Positions 1-5,378 of a stretch of 10,829 nucleotides of DNA are shown here, piece after piece. The DNA is from Nitriliruptoraceae bacterium. Its GTDB lineage: Bacteria; Actinomycetota; Nitriliruptoria; Nitriliruptorales; Nitriliruptoraceae. The notes beneath the pieces were generated by a model. It did not search any database, had not been told where the DNA came from, and saw only the letters and a program-made list of their open reading frames with translations. A program made the translations under genes and the position numbers. Each line of letters starts with the position of its first letter. Position 1 is the first letter of the stretch. The stretch covers positions 1 to 10,829 of the forward strand of contig SLQK01000002.1 of assembly GCA_007131525.1 (NCBI GenBank), in the 5' to 3' direction.

Positions 1-2
1 AG

Positions 3-257
3 ATCGAGCCGCCGGACCCGGTCGACAAGGACATCTACGACCTGCCGCCCGAGGAGCTCATGAACCTCCCGAGCGTGCCGCGCAGCCTCGAGGAGGCCCT
101 GGCCGGCATCGAGGACGACCACGAGTTCCTGCTCGAGGGTGACGTGTTCACCGAGGACCTGCTCGAGACCTACGTCGAGTACAAGATGGACGAGGAGGTC
201 GCGCAGGTGGGTCTGCGGCCGCACCCCCACGAGTTCCAGCTGTACTACGACATCTGA
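3..257 (+). CDS. glnA: Type I glutamine synthetase GlnA1, C-terminal fragment (5' end outside window)
   Basis: Glutamine synthetase makes glutamine from glutamate, ammonia and ATP as a cytoplasmic dodecamer. Only the last 84 residues and the stop codon are present, because the reading frame is open to the left edge. Seen directly: the segment DKDIYDLPPEEL, the adenylylation loop of GSI-beta enzymes, with its tyrosine codon at 36-38. It is followed by the conserved tail SLEEAL...EFLLEGDVFTEDLLETYVEYK and the family's usual terminus HPHEFQLYYDI. The Tyr-containing YDLPPEE loop is known as the target of GlnE, which is encoded on the other strand of this window. That supports GlnA1 as the enzyme under covalent control. 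A strong hairpin follows the stop, so the transcript probably ends here. An ATG at 60 lies inside the gene and is not its start. Confidence 0.96.
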   Translation: MEPPDPVDKDIYDLPPEELMNLPSVPRSLEEALAGIEDDHEFLLEGDVFTEDLLETYVEYKMDEEVAQVGLRPHPHEFQLYYDI

Positions 258-278
258 GCCGTCCGGCTCGATCGTCGC

Positions 279-306
279 GGGGAGGGCGCCATCCGGCGCC
301 CTCCCC
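279..306 (+). terminator. Hairpin terminator downstream of glnA1
   Basis: GGGGAGGGCGCC (279-290) pairs perfectly with GGCGCCCTCCCC (295-306) around the 4-base loop ATCC. The stem is 12 bp, almost all G/C, and begins 21 nt after the glnA1 stop. No T-run follows (next bases TCGTCGTG). This is common for terminators in GC-rich actinobacteria, so termination may rely on the stem alone or on Rho. The structure is certain from sequence; the role is inferred from its position. Confidence 0.85.
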
Positions 307-423
307 TCGTCGTGCCGGACGCCCCGGCGTACCCGCCGCGACGCACGTCGAGCCCGCTGCGCTGTCGACGGGGGCGAGGTGGCGTTGCTCACGCACCGGA
401 GCAGGACCTGTCCCTGCTGCGGT

Positions 424-555
424 ACGCGAGCAACGCCGGACCCACCGCCGCTGGCCACGCGAGCAACACCAGGCCCACCGCCGCTGGCCACGCGAGCAAC
501 GCCAGGCCCACCGCCGCTGGCCACGCGAGCAACGCCGGGCCCACCGCCGCTGCCC
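424..555. repeat. Four tandem 33-bp direct repeats
   Basis: Four head-to-tail copies start at 424, 457, 490 and 523, each 33 bp. The shared core is ACGCGAGCAAC...CCCACCGCCGCTG. Copies differ at about four positions in total: position 12 in copy 2, positions 15 and 17 among copies, and position 31 in copy 4. This indicates recent expansion. Copy junctions contain CTGGC and GCCAG elements that can pair as short hairpins. No spacer sequences lie between the units, so it is not a CRISPR array. The unit length is a multiple of three and all frames stay open, but the position between a terminator and the next gene's -10 box points to non-coding DNA. It could be a binding array, a transcript structure or a neutral minisatellite. 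Confidence 0.95.
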
Positions 556-590
556 ACACGTGGTCGCCCAGCGTGTCCTCCCACCCACGC

Positions 591-596
591 TACGGT
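591..596 (+). promoter_or_regulatory. Putative -10 box of the TPR-GGDEF gene (leaderless start)
   Basis: TACGGT fits the actinobacterial TANNNT -10 pattern and ends 7 nt before the ATG at 604. Transcription would then start at or next to the A of the ATG. No purine-rich Shine-Dalgarno site is present (preceding bases TTCCCCTC), which agrees with a leaderless mRNA. No clear -35 hexamer is visible. TANNNT is frequent by chance, so this remains a prediction. Confidence 0.5.
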
Positions 597-603
597 TCCC
601 CTC

Positions 604-2121
604 ATGGAGGTGACCGAGCCCGGCTTCGATGCACGCTGGCTGGCTGCGTGGCGGCTGCGGGGCAGCGATGCGAACGCTGCCATCGGTGACGCGGTCCAGC
701 TGCGGCTCGAGACCGAGGCCGACCCCACCGCCGATGAGGAGCAGCGCGGTCGCGCCCTGCTGCTCGAGGGATCCTGCCGCTGGCGGCTGAACGACTACGG
801 CCAGGCGCTGCGCTCCCTCACCCAGGCCCTCGACCTGCTGCCGGAGTCCAGCCCACAGCACCGCGCCGCGGCCCTGCAGGATCTGGGGACCGTCCACATC
901 TACCTGGGGCGTCACGACGAAGCCGTCGCCCGGCTGCTCGCCGCGCTCGAGCTCCGGGAGGCGATCGATGACGAACAGGGTCGTTCCGACGTGGAGAACA
1001 ACCTCGGGATCGTCTTCTACCACCAGCGTGATCTGAACGAGGCCGAGCGTGCCTACAAGAGCTCGCTCCACCGACGTGAACTGCTCGGTGACCGCGACGG
1101 TGTCGCCGCGTGCCGCAACAACCTCGCCAAGGTCCTCACCGACCAGGGCCGCTACGACGAGGGGATGCGCGAGCTCGAGGAGGCCCGCCGGATCTGGTCC
1201 GAGCGGCGGAACCAGCGCGGGTTGTCCATGGCGCTCACCAACATCGGGATCGTGCACCAGGCCCGGGGCGAACTCGAGGACGCGGCCAGCCACTACCTCG
1301 ATGCCCTGGCGATCAAGCGGGAGCTCGGCGACGTCGTCGGCGCCTGCGAGACCGCCACCTACCTCGGGCGGGTCCGGGCACAGCAGCAGCGGACCGACGA
1401 GGCGCTCGAGCTGCTCCACCACGCCGCCTCGGACGCCGAGCGGCTCAGCATGCACGCGGAGCTCGCCGAGGCCTGTCTGGCCCTGTCGGAGGTCTACGAG
1501 GCCTTCGGCGACCATGCTGGCGCCCTGGTGTGGTTCCGCCGCTACCACGCGGCCGACCGCACCCGCTTCGACGAGCGCTCCGCGGAACGGCTCCACGCCC
1601 TGCAGGTCTCCTTCCAGCTCGCCCGCGCCGAGCAGGAGAGCGCCACCGACGGCCTGACGGGGCTCAGCAACCGCCGGACCCTGGACCGCGAGCTGCAGGA
1701 CGCCTTCGTCGACGCCCGCCAGGGCGGTCCCGAGCTGACCTTGGCGCTGCTGGACCTCGACGACTTCAAGCGCATCAACGACACCTTCGGCCACCAGATC
1801 GGCGACGAGGTCCTGCGGCGCACGGCCCGGGTGCTGCTGGACCACACCCGCAGCGGGGACCTGACGGCCCGGTACGGCGGTGAGGAGTTCGTGGTCGCGT
1901 TCCGCGGCGCCACCCTCGACGGCGCCCTGGCGGCCGCCGAGCACCTGTGCCGACGCGTCCGTGAGGTGCCGTGGCCGCAGGTCCACCAGGACCTGGCCGT
2001 CACGGTCAGCATCGGCGTCGCCGCGGCCGCCGACGCCACCGACGTCGCCGACCTGCTGGCCCGTGCCGACCATCACCTCTACCGGGCGAAGCACCTCGGC
2101 AAGGACCGGGTCCACGGCTGA
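604..2121 (+). CDS. TPR-repeat GGDEF protein, predicted cytoplasmic diguanylate cyclase
   Basis: This 505-residue protein should make cyclic di-GMP from two GTP. About seven TPR helix pairs of 40-residue spacing fill residues 48-320 (for example near 88, 128, 168, 208, 248 and 288), in the kinesin-light-chain style. A helical linker at 320-346 leads into the GGDEF domain, which begins at DGLTGL (349). The metal/substrate motif DLDDFKRIND is at 384-393 and the signature GGEEF at 425-429. The product-inhibition I-site RSGD lies at 416-419, exactly five residues before GGEEF, so both catalysis and feedback control look intact. There is no signal peptide, membrane segment or EAL domain. The TPRs probably sense a protein or peptide partner. 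The frame is open upstream to 139, but that stretch is repeat-derived and proline-rich and overlaps glnA1, so I chose ATG 604, which has a -10 box at leaderless distance. The esterase gene follows 60 bp downstream on the same strand. Confidence 0.9.
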   Translation: MEVTEPGFDARWLAAWRLRGSDANAAIGDAVQLRLETEADPTADEEQRGRALLLEGSCRWRLNDYGQALRSLTQALDLLPESSPQHRAAALQDLGTVHIYLGRHDEAVARLLAALELREAIDDEQGRSDVENNLGIVFYHQRDLNEAERAYKSSLHRRELLGDRDGVAACRNNLAKVLTDQGRYDEGMRELEEARRIWSERRNQRGLSMALTNIGIVHQARGELEDAASHYLDALAIKRELGDVVGACETATYLGRVRAQQQRTDEALELLHHAASDAERLSMHAELAEACLALSEVYEAFGDHAGALVWFRRYHAADRTRFDERSAERLHALQVSFQLARAEQESATDGLTGLSNRRTLDRELQDAFVDARQGGPELTLALLDLDDFKRINDTFGHQIGDEVLRRTARVLLDHTRSGDLTARYGGEEFVVAFRGATLDGALAAAEHLCRRVREVPWPQVHQDLAVTVSIGVAAAADATDVADLLARADHHLYRAKHLGKDRVHG

Positions 2122-2169
2122 GCTGCTGGCCGCAGGGCCCCCGACCACCACACCCCCAGGGCAACGGAC

Positions 2170-2174
2170 AGGAG
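2170..2174 (+). promoter_or_regulatory. Ribosome binding site of the CE7 esterase
   Basis: AGGAG sits 7 nt before GTG 2182. It fixes this GTG as the start, and the next residues LTDLPLAELERYRP match the usual N-terminus of the family. Confidence 0.8.
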
Positions 2175-2181
2175 CGCCACC

Positions 2182-3150
2182 GTGCTGACCGATCTGCCGC
2201 TCGCCGAGCTCGAGCGGTACCGACCCGACGTCGAGGAACCAGCCGACTTCACCGCGTTCTGGGACGATCAGCTGCGCCGGGCACGGGTCCACGACCTCGA
2301 CGTGCAGACCAGCCGGGTCAGCACCCCGCTGCGGACCGTGGAGGTGCACGATCTCCGCTTCTCCGGCTACGGCGGCACCCCCATCGCCGCGTGGCTGCTG
2401 CTGCCCGCCCACCGGGACGGCCCCCTGCCGGCCATCGTGGAGCTCGCGAGCTACGGCGGCGGTCGGGGGCACCCCCACGACCGGCTGGTGTGGTCCGCGG
2501 CCGGCTACGCCCACCTGATCATGGACAGTCGCGGTCAGGGGTCGAGCTCCAACGAGGGTGTGACCGCCGATCCGCAGGATCTTGGCTCTCCCGCCGCGCC
2601 CGGCTACCTGACCCGGGGGATCCTCGATCCGGCGACCGCCTACCTCACGCGGCTGTTCGTCGACGCCGCGCGGGCCGTCGAGGTCGCGAGGGGGCTGGAG
2701 GTGGTCGACCCCGCGCGGATCGGCGTGGCTGGGGTCAGCCAGGGCGGCGGGCTCGCCCTGGCGGCCGCCCACCTCGCCGGACCGGTGTCGGCGGTCATCG
2801 CCGCCGTCCCCTTCCTCGCCCACATCCGACGGGCCGTCGACCTGACCGACGAGGAGCCCTACGCGGAGCTCGCCAGCTACTGCACCGCCCACCCCGACCA
2901 CGTCCCCCAGGTGTTCGCCACGCTGGCCTACCACGACGTGGTCAACCACGCCCGTCGCCTGCGCGCGCCGACGCTGATCACCACCGGGCTCGCCGACGTG
3001 ATCTGTCCGCCGTCGACGGCCTACGCCGCCGCCAACCACCACGGCGGCGAGGTGACCGTGCTGGCCTACCCCTTCGACGGCCACGACGGGGGCGGGTCCC
3101 ACCGGGTGCGGGAGGAGCTGGCCTTCGCCGCCACGCACCTGCGCCCGTGA
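2182..3150 (+). CDS. Acetylxylan esterase / cephalosporin-C deacetylase (carbohydrate esterase family 7)
   Basis: CE7 enzymes remove acetyl groups from xylo-oligosaccharides and small acetylated compounds such as cephalosporin C. This 322-residue protein has the family's usual length. The N-terminal signature is DLPLAELERYRP...ADFTAFWDD. The block MDSRGQGSS follows, then the nucleophile motif GVSQGG with Ser186. The acid is Asp272 in GLADVICPPST and the base is His301 in FDGHDGG. The spacing closely matches the Ser/Asp/His triad of characterised CE7 esterases, as I recall them. There is no signal peptide, as expected for these intracellular hexameric enzymes. It starts with GTG, lies 60 bp after the diguanylate cyclase gene on the same strand and may share its transcript. 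It ends 13 bp from the end of the convergent doxX-like gene. No sugar transporter or xylanase neighbours are seen, so its natural substrate is open. Confidence 0.93.
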   Translation: MLTDLPLAELERYRPDVEEPADFTAFWDDQLRRARVHDLDVQTSRVSTPLRTVEVHDLRFSGYGGTPIAAWLLLPAHRDGPLPAIVELASYGGGRGHPHDRLVWSAAGYAHLIMDSRGQGSSSNEGVTADPQDLGSPAAPGYLTRGILDPATAYLTRLFVDAARAVEVARGLEVVDPARIGVAGVSQGGGLALAAAHLAGPVSAVIAAVPFLAHIRRAVDLTDEEPYAELASYCTAHPDHVPQVFATLAYHDVVNHARRLRAPTLITTGLADVICPPSTAYAAANHHGGEVTVLAYPFDGHDGGGSHRVREELAFAATHLRP

Positions 3151-3163
3151 CGCGCGGTGGGAT

Positions 3164-3688
3164 TCAGCCGCCCGTGTCCCCACGATCCCTGGTGACCCAG
3201 CGCAGCCACCCACCGGCGATGCCGAGCAGGACCGCCCCGCCCCCCACGATCGGACCGGCCAGCTGCTGCAGGCCGAGAACGTGGTCCAGCGAGTAGGCCC
3301 CGGGACCCGTCACCGCCACCGCGGCCGCGACCACGATCAGGTAGCCGTTGAGCTCCCAGCCCTTGTTGACCGACCAGAACCCGGCCTCCGCGTTGTTCAC
3401 CAGCGCGGCCGTGGTCATCGTGCCGGCCATCGCCGCCGCGGCCAGGGGTGTGAGGAACCCGAGCGCCAGGCCGAGCCCGCCCACCACCTCGCCGGCGCCG
3501 GCCATCAGGGCGGCGCTCCGACCGCTCCCGAAGCCGAGCGCCGCGAACCACGCGGCGGTGCCGTCCAGCCCGCCGCCACCGAACCATCCGAGGAGCTTCT
3601 GGAAGCCGTGCAGGGCGAAGGTCACCCCGACGCCCACCCGCAGGAGCAACAGGCCTGCATCGATCGCCGGGCCGGTCAGGAGGTCCAT
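3164..3688 (-). CDS. DoxX family membrane protein
   Basis: This small integral membrane protein has 174 residues, typical for DoxX/DoxD. The family is linked in some bacteria to thiosulfate:quinone oxidoreductase and in mycobacteria to a membrane redox complex, but most members have no known role. Predicted membrane helices lie near residues 10-28, 58-78, 79-97, 114-129 and 145-163. Family features are RVGVGVTFALHGFQKLLGW (17-35) and GAGEVVGGLGLALGFLTPL (64-82). I start it at ATG 3688, which has GGAG (3697-3700 on the complement) 8 nt upstream. The start lies 13 nt inside the HAD gene, so the two are probably translationally coupled. It is the last gene of the - strand group and ends 13 bp from the convergent esterase gene. 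A longer upstream frame exists but is the shadow of the HAD and hydrolase genes. Confidence 0.9.
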   Translation of the reverse strand: MDLLTGPAIDAGLLLLRVGVGVTFALHGFQKLLGWFGGGGLDGTAAWFAALGFGSGRSAALMAGAGEVVGGLGLALGFLTPLAAAAMAGTMTTAALVNNAEAGFWSVNKGWELNGYLIVVAAAVAVTGPGAYSLDHVLGLQQLAGPIVGGGAVLLGIAGGWLRWVTRDRGDTGG

Positions 3689-4338
3689 GCCAGGGGCTCC
3701 AGGTCCGAGACGGTCAGGTGGTCGACGACACGGTCGGCGTGCCCGAGCGCGGCGGCGGGGACGTGGCCCCGCAGCACGGCGACGGTGCGCAGACCGGCGG
3801 CACGGGCGCTGGTGACGCCCACCTCGGTGTCCTCGACGGCGCGGCAGTGGCGCGGCGTCACCGCGAGCTTCGCGGCCGCCAGCAGGTACGGCTCGGGATG
3901 CGGCTTGTGATGACGCACGTCCTCGGCGCCGACGATGGCCGTCACCAGCTCGGTCAGCTCCGCCCGTTCCAGCACCCGCTCGACATGGGCCCGCGTGGAC
4001 GAGGACGCGACCGCCACCGGGAGCCCACCAGCCGCCACGCTCCGCAGCACCTCGACGGCATCGTCGAACAGCCGCAGCTCGGAGCGGAAACGCTCCTGGA
4101 ACCTGGCACGGACCTGCTGCCGGAACGCCACCGGGTCCCCCAGCGGGATGCGCGTGGCGAAGTGGGCGAAGGTGACCGCGTAGGGCCGCCCGACCGTGGC
4201 GAGCCGATCCTCCGCCGTCGGCTCGTACCCGAGTGGACCCAGCACGTCCGCCCACGCCCGATCCGAGATCGGCTCGGTGTCGGCGAGCGTGCCATCGCAG
4301 TCGAACACGACGGCCGCACCCGGGACCGGCACTCTCAC
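3676..4338 (-). CDS. HAD superfamily subfamily IA hydrolase (phosphatase or beta-phosphoglucomutase-like)
   Basis: Members of this family remove or move phosphate groups on small metabolites through an aspartyl-phosphate. The 220-residue protein carries all four HAD motifs: DCDGTLADTE with nucleophile Asp13 and acid/base Asp15; the Ser/Thr stretch ASSST at 111-115; Lys145 in HHKPHPEPYL; and the acidic pair Glu169-Asp170 in AVEDTEVGVTSARAAGL. An alpha-helical cap lies between motifs I and II (about 20-95), typical of subfamily IA. The start is GTG 4338, which overlaps the hydrolase stop as GTGA and has GAGGGA a few bases upstream; a second GTG at 4332 is possible. It overlaps doxX by 13 nt. 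The substrate cannot be told from sequence. Sugar phosphates, phosphoglycolate or another small phosphate are all plausible. Confidence 0.91.
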   Translation of the reverse strand: MRVPVPGAAVVFDCDGTLADTEPISDRAWADVLGPLGYEPTAEDRLATVGRPYAVTFAHFATRIPLGDPVAFRQQVRARFQERFRSELRLFDDAVEVLRSVAAGGLPVAVASSSTRAHVERVLERAELTELVTAIVGAEDVRHHKPHPEPYLLAAAKLAVTPRHCRAVEDTEVGVTSARAAGLRTVAVLRGHVPAAALGHADRVVDHLTVSDLEPLAWTS

Positions 4339-5303
4339 CCGGTGTCCCTCGCATCGCGCTGGGCGGCATCGGGATCGAGGGGTCCGGGGCCGGCGAGGTC
4401 GAGGACCGTGTCGGTGACGACCTCCGGCGCCTCCTCGTGGACGAGGTGGCCCACGCCGGGGACGGCGACGAGCCGGGCATCGAGGTCGTGGGCGACGCGG
4501 CCGGCGAGGTGGAAGGGGGTGACCCGGTCCTCCTCCCCCCAGATGACCGCGGCGGGGACGCGCAGGCGGTGCGGCTCGCGCGGCGAGGAGAGGAACCGGA
4601 CCCGGCGGCGCACCTTCCTGATCCCCCAGTCCACCAGGGCCTTGCGGGACAGCGTGCGGTAGTAGGCCAGCCAGGCGGCGGGATCGACGGTCACGGCATC
4701 GGCGTAGCGATCCATCGCCGCCTCGTCGAAGGGGGTCTGCACCACGGCCGAGTACCGGATCGCGGCCCGGGTCAACGGCCGGCCGGCGACCTTCCACGCG
4801 AGCTGGGGCGCCAGCGGCAGGTTGAACAGCGGCACGTGCCAGGACACGGTCAGATCGAGCTGGCGGAAGGGTGAGGAGGCGACGACCAGGGCCCGCACCC
4901 GGCCGGGGTGCCGGAAGGCGGTGGCCAGCGAGATCGCACCACCCCAGTCATGACCGACCAGCACCGCCTTGCGGGCGTGGAGGTTGCGGATCAGCTGCGC
5001 GATCTCGTCGGCGAGGGTGGCCGGGTCGTAGCCGCTGCGGGGGGTGTCGGACCGCCCGAACCCCTTGAGGTCCGGACAGACGACGCGGTAGCCGGCGGCT
5101 GCCAGCCGCGGGGCGACCGCACCCCAGCTGGACCCGTCCTGGGGCCAGCCGTGGAGCAGCAGTGCCAGGTCGTCCCCGGGCTCCTCCTCGGTGCCGTTCG
5201 CGCCGGTCACACCGGTGCCGACCGGCTCCCGCCACTGCGGGGACCCGAGCGCGCGGACGTAGAACCGGGTATCGCCCCCCCGCACGTAGCCCTCACGCCA
5301 CAC
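4335..5303 (-). CDS. Alpha/beta hydrolase, epoxide-hydrolase-like
   Basis: This 322-residue hydrolase fits the epoxide hydrolase / haloacid-dehalogenase-like branch that uses an Asp nucleophile. With start 5303, the oxyanion motif HGWP is at 51-54, the nucleophile Asp119 in VGHDWGG, the acid Asp259 in WGEEDRVTP and the base His286 in PGVGHLVHEEAPE. A helical cap around 150-235 contains several tyrosines, including the pair YYRT, which could polarise an epoxide ring. Residues about 22-45 form a low-complexity Gly/Thr/Glu loop between the first strands that looks inserted. A GTG at 5312 would place AGGAGG directly against the start. GTG 5303 puts it at 8 nt and is preferred. It follows glnE by 75 bp and overlaps the HAD gene by 4 bp. 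Fluoroacetate-dehalogenase-like or ester-cleaving activity remains possible. Confidence 0.88.
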   Translation of the reverse strand: MWREGYVRGGDTRFYVRALGSPQWREPVGTGVTGANGTEEEPGDDLALLLHGWPQDGSSWGAVAPRLAAAGYRVVCPDLKGFGRSDTPRSGYDPATLADEIAQLIRNLHARKAVLVGHDWGGAISLATAFRHPGRVRALVVASSPFRQLDLTVSWHVPLFNLPLAPQLAWKVAGRPLTRAAIRYSAVVQTPFDEAAMDRYADAVTVDPAAWLAYYRTLSRKALVDWGIRKVRRRVRFLSSPREPHRLRVPAAVIWGEEDRVTPFHLAGRVAHDLDARLVAVPGVGHLVHEEAPEVVTDTVLDLAGPGPLDPDAAQRDARDTG

Positions 5304-5311
5304 CGGTCGCA

Positions 5312-5317
5312 CCTCCT
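5312..5317 (-). promoter_or_regulatory. Strong ribosome binding site that decides the hydrolase start
   Basis: The complement reads AGGAGG, a perfect Shine-Dalgarno core. It lies 8 nt before GTG 5303 but overlaps the first base of GTG 5312, so it argues for the shorter protein. It also indicates independent, efficient translation of the hydrolase despite its place behind glnE. Confidence 0.75.
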
Positions 5318-5378
5318 GGCCGGCGACAGCCTACGACCTGGGACGCCTGCGGCGTGCACCGACCGGCACGTCCCCGGG

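Larger units (their letters stand above)
307..603. other. Non-coding region between glnA1 terminator and the TPR-GGDEF gene
   Basis: These 297 bases hold no gene I can support. 307-423 shows no recognisable gene or RNA. It contains a short inverted repeat (AGCAGG/CCTGCT) near 401-419 that I do not interpret. 424-555 is the 33-bp repeat array. 556-603 contains the probable promoter of the next gene. Open frames run through the stretch on both strands only because stop codons are rare at this GC content. Confidence 0.7.

Noticed and set aside
424..555. CRISPR-like array
   Set aside because: The units are contiguous with no variable spacers, and no cas genes are present.
139..603. N-terminal extension of the TPR-GGDEF frame
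   Set aside because: It overlaps glnA1 out of frame, crosses the terminator and the 33-bp repeats, and gives Pro/Thr/Arg-rich low-complexity residues. ATG 604 has promoter support.
148..3213. A 1021-codon open frame on the - strand
   Set aside because: It lies antisense to the TPR-GGDEF and CE7 genes, both with clear motifs, and its translation is a Gly/Arg/Val-rich shadow with no domain. Stops are rare at this GC content.
1971..3296. A 441-codon + strand frame
   Set aside because: It overlaps the end of the cyclase gene and all of the CE7 gene in another frame. Composition is typical Arg/Pro/Gly shadow.
5340..5374. Possible terminator between glnE and the hydrolase (GGGACG/CGTCCC)
   Set aside because: The stem is only 6 bp with a 23-base loop and no T-run. 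Too weak to call, so read-through from glnE is assumed.
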